Shown one piece after another: positions 18,584 through 27,019 of a stretch of DNA of 64,000 nt. Numbering within the stretch: position 1 is the stretch's first letter; each line of letters starts with the position of its first letter. The DNA comes from Streptomyces populi (GTDB taxonomy: Bacteria > Actinomycetota > Actinomycetes > Streptomycetales > Streptomycetaceae). Made by a program: the position numbers and the translations under genes. The notes under the pieces are model-generated. The model was not told the origin of the DNA and searched no databases. It saw only the letters and a list, made by a program, of their open reading frames with translations. The stretch spans positions 118,007 through 182,006 of the forward strand of contig NZ_KZ626844.1 in the NCBI RefSeq assembly GCF_002911015.1. The letters are read 5' to 3'.

Positions 18584-18952
18584 GTGCAACTCGAAGCGCA
18601 CGCCCCGTCCGTACCGCCTTCCGAAACGATCCCCCCGCCCGGCCTCACGGAGGACTCCACCTTGATCCCCCTCACCGCGCTCACCGCGCTCGACGACGCC
18701 ATCGAGAACCTCGGCGTACCCGTCCCCTGCCGTTCCTACGACCCGGAGGTCTTCTTCGCCGAGTCGCCGGCCGACGTCGAGTACGCCAAGTCCCTCTGCC
18801 GCACCTGCCCGCTGATGGAGGCCTGCCTCGCCGGCGCCAAGGAGCGGCGTGAGCCCTGGGGCGTCTGGGGTGGCGAGCTCTTCGTCCAGGGTGTCGTCGT
18901 CGCCCGCAAGCGGCCGCGTGGCCGCCCGCGCAAGAACCCGGTCGCGGCATGA
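18584..18952 (+). CDS. wblC: WhiB7-family transcription factor WblC
   Basis: The 122-residue protein has the four iron-sulfur cysteines of WhiB proteins (C49, C72, C75, C81), the G(V/I)WGG turn at residues 93-97 and, near the C-terminus, an AT-hook RKRPRGRPRKNP typical of WhiB7/WblC. WblC works with the housekeeping sigma factor and activates genes for intrinsic resistance to ribosome-targeting antibiotics. GTG at 18584 is supported by AGGAAG seven bases upstream. Position next to uvrD2 matches whiB7 in mycobacteria. Expression is likely set by autoactivation plus the leader attenuator described separately. Confidence 0.95.
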   Translation: MQLEAHAPSVPPSETIPPPGLTEDSTLIPLTALTALDDAIENLGVPVPCRSYDPEVFFAESPADVEYAKSLCRTCPLMEACLAGAKERREPWGVWGGELFVQGVVVARKRPRGRPRKNPVAA

Positions 18953-19272
18953 ACATCCGAGGAACGATCGACCGCCCCCTGACGCACGACCCCAAGAAGC
19001 AGGCCCCGATGAAGCCGTCCACGAGCGAGCCCGCAGGCTCCGCGACCCCAGACTTCGCCACCACCGGCGCGACCGGCTCGCGTCAGAACAGGACCCGAGA
19101 GATGCAACTCATCCCAGAAGCCCTGGCTCGTGCGCATATGCACGAGCGACTGCACCAGGCCGAGCGGGAACGTCAGGCCGTGCGCCTGGCGGCCGCTCGC
19201 CGCATGCAGCGCAGGGCCGAGCGCGCTTCGATGCGAGCCCGGCGCGCGCTGGCCATGGCGGTCATGCAGTAA
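18949..19272 (+). CDS. Small basic protein translationally coupled to wblC
   Basis: The ATG overlaps the wblC stop in ATGA, so translation is coupled. The 107-residue product has a polar, probably disordered first half and an Arg/Ala-rich helical second half with repeated Arg-Ala patterns (RAERASMRARRALAMAV). No known domain is recognised. The charge suggests nucleic-acid or ribosome contact, but this is inference. A strong terminator follows. Confidence 0.7.
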   Translation: MNIRGTIDRPLTHDPKKQAPMKPSTSEPAGSATPDFATTGATGSRQNRTREMQLIPEALARAHMHERLHQAERERQAVRLAAARRMQRRAERASMRARRALAMAVMQ

Positions 19273-19328
19273 TCGACGTACACCGTCGTAGCAGCCGTTG
19301 CAGTCGCAGCAGTCACAGGCACTGAATC

Positions 19329-19372
19329 CCGCGGGGGCCGGTCCGAACGGACCGGCCCCCGCGGTGCGTTGC
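19329..19372 (+). terminator. Terminator of the wblC operon
   Basis: A 16-bp perfect G/C stem (19329-19344 with 19349-19364) with loop GAAC follows the coupled small gene by 56 bp. Confidence 0.85.
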
Positions 19373-19411
19373 ACCGGGCGAACCGCCGGTCGCGGGGATA
19401 TCGTCGCCAGA

Positions 19412-19636
19412 GTGACGAGTCTTCCCGAAGACAGTGACAGCACCGGCACCGCACCGGAGCCCGACGCGGACGAAGCCGAGAAGATCGTGTGCGCCCGCTG
19501 CGGCACCTCCGCTCCCGGCCCCAGACCGACATGGACCTGTTCCGTCGAGAACGGCATCCGCCACTACTTCTGCGACAACTGCGCCCGCGACAACCTCAGG
19601 GCGATCGAGGGCCGTCTCGACTCGGCCTGGTGGTAG
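19412..19636 (+). CDS. Small zinc-ribbon protein
   Basis: The 74-residue product has an acidic N-terminal third and two CxxC pairs (VCARCGT and FCDNCAR) around a Trp-Thr-Cys segment, giving a zinc-ribbon-like module, and ends SAWW. No enzymatic motif is visible. The GTG start at 19412 is chosen by frame and family-like length; the ribosome site is weak. Confidence 0.65.
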   Translation: MTSLPEDSDSTGTAPEPDADEAEKIVCARCGTSAPGPRPTWTCSVENGIRHYFCDNCARDNLRAIEGRLDSAWW

Positions 19637-19655
19637 ACCCGGTCCTACAGCCGCC

Positions 19656-19712
19656 CGACCCGCCGGCCCGATCCCGCCCGATCCCGCCGGCCCGATCCCG
19701 CCGGTCCGATCC
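19656..19712. repeat. Short 14-bp tandem repeats (CGATCCCGCCGGCC)
   Basis: About four imperfect copies fill the gap between two convergent genes. No terminator-like stem stands out here. Confidence 0.7.
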
Positions 19713-19746
19713 GTGACGAGCCCTCGGGCCGGTCCGTGACGGGTCC

Positions 19747-21120
19747 TCAGGCCTCGACGGCGGACACCTCTTCGTCCAGCTCCTCGTCCGCCGAATCCTC
19801 CGGCACGAACCCCGGCAGCCACTCCTCCAGTTCGTCGCGCAGACGGACCGTGGCGCCGAGCTGGCACAGGACACCTATGGTGCTCAGGGTCACCCGGTGT
19901 ATGAGGAGATACGCGGGCGGCAGGTTCAGCTGCCTGCCCAACTGGTGGGCGGGGGAACGAGGGTCGGCGATGCGGGCGGCCTGGCTGCGCATCCAGCCCC
20001 GGGTGAAGGTGAACTCGTCCACCTCGGCCGGTTCGATGATCGGCAGCAGATAGTCCAGGACCGCGTCGGGCTCGAGGTCTATCGACTCCTTGACGAAGCC
20101 TTCCTCGCAGAGCAGTTCGTAGACCGAGTCGGCGTCACCGTCCAGGGTCATCCGGAGGGAATCGCCGATCGGCTGGGGCAGGCCCCCGGGAAGCCGGTCC
20201 ACCGTGCCGAAGTCCAGGACCCCCAGACGCCAGCCGTTCTCCTCGTCCGGCAGGAGGCGGAAGTTGCCCGGGTGCGGATCGGCGTGCAGCAGACCGGTGC
20301 GGGCGGGGCCCGAGAAGAGGAAACGGGCCAGCAACTGGCCGGCACGGTCCCGCTGTTCCTGCGTGCCCTCGGTGATCACCTCCGACAGAGGCGTCCCGTC
20401 GATCCACTCCGTCACCAGGACCTGCTCGCACTGATGGACCACCGCGGGCACCAGTACGTCCGGGTCGTCCGCGAACTCCTCGGCGTGCGCCGCCTGGGCC
20501 TGCGCCTCCAGGCCGTAGTCGAGCTCCTCGGAGACCCGGTCGCGCAGCTCCGTGATGAGCGGCTTGATGTCCATTCCGGGGATCAGGGGTCCCAGGAGCC
20601 GTGCGAAGCGGCTGAGCTGGGTCAGGTCGGACAGGAGAGCCTCGCCCGCCCCCGGATACTGCACCTTGACGGCGACTTCGCGGCCGTCGTGCCACACCGC
20701 CCGGTGCACCTGGCCGATCGAGGCCGCCGCCGACGGCTTGTCCTCGAACTCCACGAACAGCTCGGCCCAGTCCGCGCCGAGCCGCTCCTCCAGCACGGAG
20801 TGGACCGTGCGCGTGGGCATGGGGGGCGCGGCCTCCTGGAGTTTCGTCAGTGCCGCACGATAGGGGCCCGCGATCTCCTCCGGCAGTGCCGACTCGAACA
20901 CGGACAGTGCCTGACCGAACTTCATCGCACCGCCCTTCAGCTCCCCGAGGACCTTGAAGAGCTGCTCGGCCGTGCGCTGCTGGAGTTCGCGGCCCACGAT
21001 CTCCGCCGACTTACCGCCGATCCGCTTCCCGAGTCCCCAGGTCGCCCGCCCGGCGAAGCCGAGTGGCAGCGCGGCCAGTTTGGCAGTCCGGGTGACCGCC
21101 TTCCGGGGAAGATCAGACAT
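19747..21120 (-). CDS. ABC1/UbiB-family atypical kinase
   Basis: The 457-residue protein shows the ABC1 family hallmarks: the KxGQ-type motif GGAMKFGQALS near residue 60, SAAASIGQVH replacing the Gly-rich loop, VAVKVQYPG with the ATP lysine, the catalytic segment HADPHPGNF and VLDFGTVDRL for metal binding. These are atypical kinases/ATPases tied to quinone or lipid metabolism; in actinomycetes the substrate is unknown. The ATG at 21120 has GGAGGG upstream. Its start overlaps the ThiF-like stop by 8 bp, indicating a two-gene operon, and mycobacteria keep an ABC1 gene next to whiB7. Confidence 0.88.
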   Translation of the reverse strand: MSDLPRKAVTRTAKLAALPLGFAGRATWGLGKRIGGKSAEIVGRELQQRTAEQLFKVLGELKGGAMKFGQALSVFESALPEEIAGPYRAALTKLQEAAPPMPTRTVHSVLEERLGADWAELFVEFEDKPSAAASIGQVHRAVWHDGREVAVKVQYPGAGEALLSDLTQLSRFARLLGPLIPGMDIKPLITELRDRVSEELDYGLEAQAQAAHAEEFADDPDVLVPAVVHQCEQVLVTEWIDGTPLSEVITEGTQEQRDRAGQLLARFLFSGPARTGLLHADPHPGNFRLLPDEENGWRLGVLDFGTVDRLPGGLPQPIGDSLRMTLDGDADSVYELLCEEGFVKESIDLEPDAVLDYLLPIIEPAEVDEFTFTRGWMRSQAARIADPRSPAHQLGRQLNLPPAYLLIHRVTLSTIGVLCQLGATVRLRDELEEWLPGFVPEDSADEELDEEVSAVEA

Positions 21121-22303
21121 GCGCCCTCCAGGTCCCAGCAAGCTGTGCCGCGTGCGGCTGTCGCCCTGCCATTGTCTCGTGCGCTCCGCCGTCCTCGGGG
21201 GTCCGCTCACCATTTGTTTTCCTCGCGGTGCCGCAGGGGCAGGCGGGATGCGCCCGGACCGGTGTCGTGCGCCACTCGCATCCCGGGAGCGACGCCTCCC
21301 GGCGGACTCCCGCGACGGCGGCCGGATCTCCGTCCAGGAAGGCGAGCGCGTGGCTCGCGGCGAGTCCGGCGACCGCGGCGGCGAGAGCGAGATCGCACGA
21401 GGCCACCCGGCGCTGCCGCCCGGAGCGCCACTGCGCGACCAGGCGTGGCCAGGCCGGATCACGGTCGGCGCGCCGCCGGTCCAGACAGCCCGCGCAGCCG
21501 GTGTCGCCCGGCAGGACCAGAGGACCCACGACCCCGGTCGCCTCGACGACCCCCGCGTAGAGGTGGGGCGTTCCCGAGACGATCAGGTCCTCGGCCGACG
21601 CGGGGTCCGGCGCGTGGACGCCGAGACCGTCCCGGGGAGCGAGGACCACGAGGGACAGCCCGAGCGTCCCTTCCGTCCCTCTTCCCCCGGCCGGGGCGCG
21701 GGGCGGACGGTCCGGGGCCGCCCGGCGCACCGCCCGCCGGGCGGCGTCCTCCCGGCGCTCGCCGACGGACTCGACGGGAAGCCCGCCCGGCGCCACGTCC
21801 CACGGCTCGACGCGGCCGAGGTCGCGCACCTCGACCTCGCCCACGCCTGCGCCCGCGAGCAGCGAGGCCAGGACGACTCCCACCCGGCCGGCGCCCCGTA
21901 CCTGGACGCGCAGACGGCGGCGGGCCGCCAGACGCCCGGCGGCCCCGCCCGGACGGCGGGCGACGAGGGAGAGGGAGGCGAGGTCGGGGCGCAGCCGGTC
22001 CACGACCTCCTTCTTCTCGCGCAGGGCGTCCGCGGCCGGGCCGCCTCCGGTCGTGTCGTCCAGGAGGCCGGACCCGGCCAGCCGGTCCACCAGGGCGTCG
22101 ACATGCCCGTCGGACAGCCCCATCCGCCGCCCCTGCTCGCGCAGCAGCGGCATTCCGCGTGTCCCGTCGAGCAGTTCGAGGAAACCGCCCGTCGCCGTGT
22201 CCACCGGGCCCAGCACCATCGCGTGCGCCGGTGTCATGCCGAACTGCACGGTGTCGAGATCCCGCCAGCCGCGCCGCAGAGCGGGCTTCACGATCGGATG
22301 CAT
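21113..22303 (-). CDS. ThiF/E1-like adenylyltransferase homologue
   Basis: The 396-residue product has an N-terminal region of about 130 residues without a recognised domain, then a Rossmann segment RGAGRVGVVLASLLAGAG followed by an acidic residue after the next strand, as in ThiF/MoeB/E1 enzymes. Cysteines TGCAGCLDRRR and ACPCG could bind zinc. ThiF relatives adenylate the C-terminus of a small carrier or peptide; no such partner is obvious here. Its last codons overlap the ABC1 kinase start, so the two are probably co-translated. Confidence in the fold is good, in activity low. Confidence 0.72.
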   Translation of the reverse strand: MHPIVKPALRRGWRDLDTVQFGMTPAHAMVLGPVDTATGGFLELLDGTRGMPLLREQGRRMGLSDGHVDALVDRLAGSGLLDDTTGGGPAADALREKKEVVDRLRPDLASLSLVARRPGGAAGRLAARRRLRVQVRGAGRVGVVLASLLAGAGVGEVEVRDLGRVEPWDVAPGGLPVESVGERREDAARRAVRRAAPDRPPRAPAGGRGTEGTLGLSLVVLAPRDGLGVHAPDPASAEDLIVSGTPHLYAGVVEATGVVGPLVLPGDTGCAGCLDRRRADRDPAWPRLVAQWRSGRQRRVASCDLALAAAVAGLAASHALAFLDGDPAAVAGVRREASLPGCEWRTTPVRAHPACPCGTARKTNGERTPEDGGAHETMAGRQPHAAQLAGTWRAHV

Positions 22304-22519
22304 GACCTACCCCCGTAGACCCGTAGTACGTCCCGTACGTCCGCGGCGCACTCCCGCGGCGCGGACCGGATGCCAGCATGCCCGCGGCCGCCGGACCCCG
22401 CCGAAAGTTGTCCACAGGCGGCGCCGTTCGTCGTACGAATCGGACGGGCAGGGAGCGGATCGACATCGAACCGTTCCGGGGGCGGGACTTCCCCCATGCG
22501 CAGCAGGTAACGTCGGGGC

Positions 22520-23116
22520 GTGCCCGCCGACCCACCGCACAGCGCCGCGACATCACAGCGCAGCACGACGAGCCCGCCGCCGAGCGGCTCGGGGGCGAGC
22601 GCGATCGAGGTCCGCAGGAGCGCCCGACGGCGCAGAACCGTCTCCGCGTACCGCGAGGGCGACCGCACCGTCGTGCTCATCCCCGCCCGGATGTCCGAGG
22701 CGGAGGAGAAGCGCTGGGTGACCGTCATGCTCGACAAGCTGGCCGCCCAGGAAAGCAGACGGGTGCTCGGCGACACCGAGCTGGCCGAACGCGCCGAGTG
22801 GCTGTCGGCCCAGTACTTCGACGGCCGGGCGCGGCCGTCGTCGGTGCGCTGGGTCACCAACCAGAACACCCGCTGGGGCTCGTGCACCCCCGCCGAGGGC
22901 AGCATCCGCCTGTCGCACCGGCTGCAGGGCATGCCCGAGTACGTCGTCGACTACGTCCTCCTCCACGAGCTCGCCCACCTGCTCGTACCCGGCCACGGCC
23001 CCCGCTTCTGGCGGCTCCTGGAGGCCTATCCGCGGACCGAGCGGGCCCGCGGCTACCTCGAGGGCGTCGTCGCCGCGGACCGGCTGCCCCGCCTCCCGGC
23101 CGCGCGCGACGAGTAG
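22520..23116 (+). CDS. YgjP-like (M48/DUF45) metallopeptidase
   Basis: The 198-residue protein has a Ser/Pro-rich N-terminus and then the DUF45/YgjP domain: TRWGSCTPAEGSIRLSHRL is the conserved substrate-side motif, and LLHELAHLLVPGHGPRFW gives the HExxH plus downstream His zinc site. The homologues are cytoplasmic metal-dependent peptidases of unknown substrate. GTG at 22520 is the frame start. It is divergent from the ThiF-like gene across 216 bp in which I saw no clear element. Confidence 0.85.
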   Translation: MPADPPHSAATSQRSTTSPPPSGSGASAIEVRRSARRRRTVSAYREGDRTVVLIPARMSEAEEKRWVTVMLDKLAAQESRRVLGDTELAERAEWLSAQYFDGRARPSSVRWVTNQNTRWGSCTPAEGSIRLSHRLQGMPEYVVDYVLLHELAHLLVPGHGPRFWRLLEAYPRTERARGYLEGVVAADRLPRLPAARDE

Positions 23117-23244
23117 GAGCGGGCGGACCGTACCGCCGGGAGTGCGATTGTGTACCGGGTCTGCACCGGCTTCGTCCACTTCCGGACTTTGCGGTTAGCC
23201 TGACGCGACGCACTCGCATTCGGGATGGGGGACGGTCGTTACGC

Positions 23245-24936
23245 ATGGCCAGGGAATTCCAACGCGGCCACAAGGCCAAGATCAGTGACCTGACCGCGGG
23301 CACGGATCTGTACGTAGGTGTGCAGATCACCGGCCCCGGGCTCACCTTCGACATCAGCTGCTTCGGCCTGGACGCCGACGAACGGCTGTCGGACGACCGG
23401 TACTTCGTCTTCTTCAACCAGCCGAAGTCCCCCGAGGAGTCCATCCAGCTGCTCGGCGCGCAGTCGGGCGACACGGAGTCCTTCCGGGTCACCCTCGACC
23501 GGATTCCGGCGCAGATCCAGAAGCTGTCGTTCACGGCGACGATCGACGGCGCCGGACAGATGTCGCAGATCGCCCCCGGATACCTCCGCGTCGTCGCGGG
23601 CGGCGAGGAGGTGGCCCGGTACGCGTTCAGCGGTGCCGAGTTCTCCACCGAACGCGCCGTGATGCTGGGCGACTTCTACCTCAAGGACGTCTGGCGCTTC
23701 GCCGCGGTGGGACAGGGCTTCGACGGCGGCCTCGACGCGCTGCTGAAGAACTTCGGCGGCGAGGTCGCCGAGGAGGAGCCCGCCGCCCCGCAGCCCGGTG
23801 CCGCGCCGTCCTTCGCCCCGCCCGCCCAGGCCACCCCCGCGCCCGCGTTCGGCGCCCCGTCGGCGCCCGCCCCGGCGCCCGCGCAGGGCTTCGCGCCGCC
23901 GCCGGGTGCCACCCCGCCCGTACACACGCCCGCGCCTCCCGTGCACGCCGCCCCCACCATCGTGGGGCCGCTGCACACCCCGCCGGGCGGTACCGTCCCG
24001 CCGCCGGGCCCCGCGCCGTACGCGCAGCCGCCCGGCCCGCCCGGACCGCCGCCCGGCTACGGCCAGCAGCCCGGCCAGACGGCCCACATGCCGCCCGGCT
24101 ACGGCCAGCAGGCACCGTCCGCGCCGCCCGGATACGGTCAGCCCCCGACGGCACCCCCCGGTTACGGTCAGCAGCCGCAGTACGGTCAGATCCCGGGCCA
24201 GGCACCCGGCCAGTACCCGGGACAGCCCGGCGCCCCGTCCCCCTACGGCGCGCCCCAGAGTGCTCCGCAGGGCGGGGCCGGTGTGGCCGCCGCGCTGAGC
24301 GCCTTCAAGGAGACGCCCACCGGGCAGCGGTGGACCCCGCAGAACAAGAAGCTCATCCGCGTCGACCTCGGCATCGGCGGTCAGCCCGTGCTGGCCCGCC
24401 AGGGCAGCATGGTGCTGTATCAGGGCAAGGTCGACTTCAGCTACAAGGGCGCCGGGTTCGCCGGCCGGATCGTGGGCAACGCCACCGGCCAGGAGATGCA
24501 GCTCATGCGCTGTACCGGCCAGGGCCAGGTGTTCTTCGCCGAGAACGCCACCCAGGTGCACCCCATCGAGCTCCAGGGGGACGCGATCTGCGTCTCCGCG
24601 GAGAACGTCCTCGCCTTCGACGAGTCCCTCCAGTACGAGGTCCGTCGCATCGAGGGGCACGGCATCCCCGGGGGTGCCCTGTTCACGATGCAGTTCCAGG
24701 GGACGGGCACCATCGTCGTCAAGACGCACGGCGCCCCCGTCGTCCTGCCGGTGACGCCCACGACGTTCGCCGACTGCAACGCCGTCGTCGCCTGGTCCGC
24801 CGCCGCGCAGGTGATCGTCTCCAGCCAGGTGAGGATGCGCCGCAACGCCTACGCCGGTGACACCGGCGAGAGCGTGAACCTCCAGTTCCGCGCCGCGCCA
24901 GGCAATTTCGTCGTCGTCCAGCCGTACGAGGTCTGA
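23245..24936 (+). CDS. TerD-domain protein fused to an AIM24 domain through a PGYGQ-rich linker
   Basis: The 563-residue product starts with a TerD domain (about residues 1-185), with acidic calcium-site patterns such as CFGLDADERLSDDR. A low-complexity linker of about 165 residues rich in Pro, Ala, Gly, Gln and Tyr follows, containing repeated PPGYGQ units. The last ~215 residues are an AIM24/DUF124-type beta-rich domain. TerD proteins are linked to tellurite and other stress and to calcium-dependent membrane-associated complexes. It is followed within 12 and 16 bp by two single-domain AIM24 genes. The ATG at 23245 fits the TerD N-terminus. Confidence 0.85.
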   Translation: MAREFQRGHKAKISDLTAGTDLYVGVQITGPGLTFDISCFGLDADERLSDDRYFVFFNQPKSPEESIQLLGAQSGDTESFRVTLDRIPAQIQKLSFTATIDGAGQMSQIAPGYLRVVAGGEEVARYAFSGAEFSTERAVMLGDFYLKDVWRFAAVGQGFDGGLDALLKNFGGEVAEEEPAAPQPGAAPSFAPPAQATPAPAFGAPSAPAPAPAQGFAPPPGATPPVHTPAPPVHAAPTIVGPLHTPPGGTVPPPGPAPYAQPPGPPGPPPGYGQQPGQTAHMPPGYGQQAPSAPPGYGQPPTAPPGYGQQPQYGQIPGQAPGQYPGQPGAPSPYGAPQSAPQGGAGVAAALSAFKETPTGQRWTPQNKKLIRVDLGIGGQPVLARQGSMVLYQGKVDFSYKGAGFAGRIVGNATGQEMQLMRCTGQGQVFFAENATQVHPIELQGDAICVSAENVLAFDESLQYEVRRIEGHGIPGGALFTMQFQGTGTIVVKTHGAPVVLPVTPTTFADCNAVVAWSAAAQVIVSSQVRMRRNAYAGDTGESVNLQFRAAPGNFVVVQPYEV

Positions 24937-24947
24937 GGGAGCCCGTC

Positions 24948-25628
24948 ATGAACCAGCCACTCGCGGGCTTCGCCCCTGCACCCGTCACCGCGCGCATGGA
25001 GAACCACGGCAATCACATGCTGAAGGTCGCCATGCAGACCGGGAACGACCTCCTCGCGCGCGTGGGATCGATGGTCGCCTACGAAGGGTTCGTCCAGTAC
25101 GAGCCCAACCCGCCCGCCGTACGCCAGATCGCCCGCGACTGGATGACCGGCGAGGGCGCGCCCCTCATGAAGTGCTCCGGCGACGGCCTGCTCTACCTCG
25201 CCGACTACGGGGCGAACGTCGTCGTCATCAACCTCAACGGGGACGCGATCTCCGTCAACGCGACGAACCTGCTCGCCTTCGACGCCCACCTCACCTGGGG
25301 CGTCGAGCGGGTCAAGGGGCTCGCCAAGTTCGCCGGACAGGGTCTGTGGAACACCAAGATCTCCGGTCAGGGCTGGGTCGCGCTGACCTCCCGCGGCAAG
25401 CCGATCGTCGTCGACTGCGGCGGCGGTGAGGACGAGACGTACGTCGACCCGGACGCGCTCGTCGCCTGGTCCCCGAACCTCAAGGTGAAGGGCAAGCGCA
25501 GCTTCAAGGCGCAGTCGCTGATCGGACGCGGCAGCGGCGAGGCGTTCCAGATGGCGTTCTCCGGCCAGGGCATCGTCGTCGTCCAGCCCAGCGAGGACAG
25601 CACCGACCGCCTCCGAGTCCGGGGCTGA
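24948..25628 (+). CDS. AIM24-family protein (first paralogue)
   Basis: The 226-residue protein is a single AIM24/DUF124 domain: LLARVGSMVAYEGFVQYE near the start, repeated Gly-bounded strands such as GDGLLYLADYG and GQGWVALTSRG, and a C-terminal GQGIVVVQPSE. The fold is a double-stranded beta-helix; bacterial function is not established. GAGGGA precedes the ATG, and only 11 bp separate it from the TerD-AIM24 stop, so the genes are co-transcribed. Confidence 0.85.
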   Translation: MNQPLAGFAPAPVTARMENHGNHMLKVAMQTGNDLLARVGSMVAYEGFVQYEPNPPAVRQIARDWMTGEGAPLMKCSGDGLLYLADYGANVVVINLNGDAISVNATNLLAFDAHLTWGVERVKGLAKFAGQGLWNTKISGQGWVALTSRGKPIVVDCGGGEDETYVDPDALVAWSPNLKVKGKRSFKAQSLIGRGSGEAFQMAFSGQGIVVVQPSEDSTDRLRVRG

Positions 25629-25644
25629 GGGGGAGCAGGACATC

Positions 25645-26400
25645 ATGCAGAGCCCGCTTTTCGGCTACAACGAGCAGCAGACCCAGGACCGCTACAGCCT
25701 GCAGAACTCGCAGATGCTGCGCGTCGTCCTGGAGGGTCACGACGACATCCTCGCCCGCAAGGGCACCATGGTCGCGTACCAGGGTCTCGTCGAGTTCGAC
25801 GCCGAGTACCAGAACAGCAGTCAGCACCGCGCGCGTGCGTACACCGGTGAGGGCCTCGACCTGATGCGCTGCCACGGGCAGGGCACGGTCTACCTCGCCA
25901 ACCTCGGCCAGCACGTGCACATCCTCGACGTCGACCAGGACGGCCTGACCGTCGACAGCAGCTACGTGCTGGCGATGGACTCCGGGCTGCACCACGAGGT
26001 CATCGCCGTGGACAGCCAGTACGGCATCTCCGGCTCCGGCAAGTACCAGCTCAACATCACGGGGCGCGGCAAGGTCGCGCTGGTGACCTCCGGGATGCCG
26101 CTGATGATGCAGGTCACCCCGGACAAGTACGTCAACTGCGACGCCGACGCGATCGTCGCCTGGTCCACCGGCCTGCGCGTGCAGATGCAGGCCCAGACCC
26201 ATTCCTCCGGGGTGTGGCGGCGTCGCGGCAACACCGGTGAGGGCTGGGAGCTCAGCTTCATGGGCAGCGGTTACGCGCTCGTACAGCCGAGTGAACTGCT
26301 GCCGCCGCAGAACGCGGTGATCGGCCAGGGGCTGCGTGCCCAGTACGGCATGGGCCAGCAGGGCGTGCACGCGCAGAACCAGGGCAACGTCTGGAGCTGA
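25645..26400 (+). CDS. AIM24-family protein (second paralogue)
   Basis: The 251-residue product repeats the AIM24 pattern (ILARKGTMVAYQGLVEF, GQGTVYLANLG, GRGKVALVTSG, GSGYALVQPSE) but has a longer N-terminus and a Gln-rich tail. RBS GGGGGAGCAGG precedes the ATG. Together with the two upstream genes it makes three AIM24 domains in a row, which suggests a hetero-oligomer. Last gene of the run; a bidirectional terminator follows. Confidence 0.85.
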   Translation: MQSPLFGYNEQQTQDRYSLQNSQMLRVVLEGHDDILARKGTMVAYQGLVEFDAEYQNSSQHRARAYTGEGLDLMRCHGQGTVYLANLGQHVHILDVDQDGLTVDSSYVLAMDSGLHHEVIAVDSQYGISGSGKYQLNITGRGKVALVTSGMPLMMQVTPDKYVNCDADAIVAWSTGLRVQMQAQTHSSGVWRRRGNTGEGWELSFMGSGYALVQPSELLPPQNAVIGQGLRAQYGMGQQGVHAQNQGNVWS

Positions 26401-26440
26401 CCGTTCGGCCGTCCGGGCCACGACGGTCCGGTGAGCGGAG

Positions 26441-26475
26441 GCGAGGGGCGACCGTCCATGGCGGTCGCCCCTCGC
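26441..26475. terminator. Bidirectional terminator after the AIM24 genes
   Basis: A 14-bp perfect stem (26441-26454 with 26462-26475) lies between convergent genes. Confidence 0.8.
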
Positions 26476-26497
26476 ACGTCGTCGTCCCCGGCGGCGG

Positions 26498-27019
26498 TCA
26501 CAGCCGGGCGCGGGCCGCCTCCAGGAGCCGTACGACCGAGTCGTCGGCGACCCCGGCGACCTCGTCGTAGGCGAACCACCGCAGGTCCAGGGACTCGTCG
26601 CTGATGGCCGGGGCGGCGTCGGCCGGGGCGAGGGCGGCGTACTGGACGTCCAGGTGCCAGTGGCACGGCGCCGGGATGGCGTGCCGGTCCAGCGTCACGG
26701 GGCCGCCCGGCAGCAGCGTCAGACCCTCGACGCCCGACTCCTCCAACGCCTCGCGCAGGGCGGCGTCGGCCAGGGTCGAGTCGCCCGGCTCGCAGTGCCC
26801 GCCCATCTGGAGCCACATCCGGAGCTTGCGGTGCAGCGTCAGCAGGACGCGGCCGCGTGACGGGTCGATCACCAGGGCGCTCGCCGTCAGGTGCCCGGCG
26901 TGGCAGGACTTCCACATGGCGTCCGGATGCCCGGACAGGTGGTCCAGGTAGACCTGACGCAGCTCTTCCTGGCCCTCGTAGCCCTTCAGCACGAGGACCG
27001 CGTCGTCGTGCAGGCTCAC
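26498..27019 (-). CDS. NUDIX hydrolase
   Basis: The 173-residue protein has a NUDIX box starting GGHCEPGDSTLADA and ending REALEESGV, preceded by LRMWLQMGG. The family hydrolyses nucleoside diphosphate derivatives; the substrate cannot be assigned. The start is a GTG whose last two bases form the stop of the upstream metalloprotease gene (GTGA), so the two are translationally coupled. Confidence 0.82.
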   Translation of the reverse strand: MSLHDDAVLVLKGYEGQEELRQVYLDHLSGHPDAMWKSCHAGHLTASALVIDPSRGRVLLTLHRKLRMWLQMGGHCEPGDSTLADAALREALEESGVEGLTLLPGGPVTLDRHAIPAPCHWHLDVQYAALAPADAAPAISDESLDLRWFAYDEVAGVADDSVVRLLEAARARL

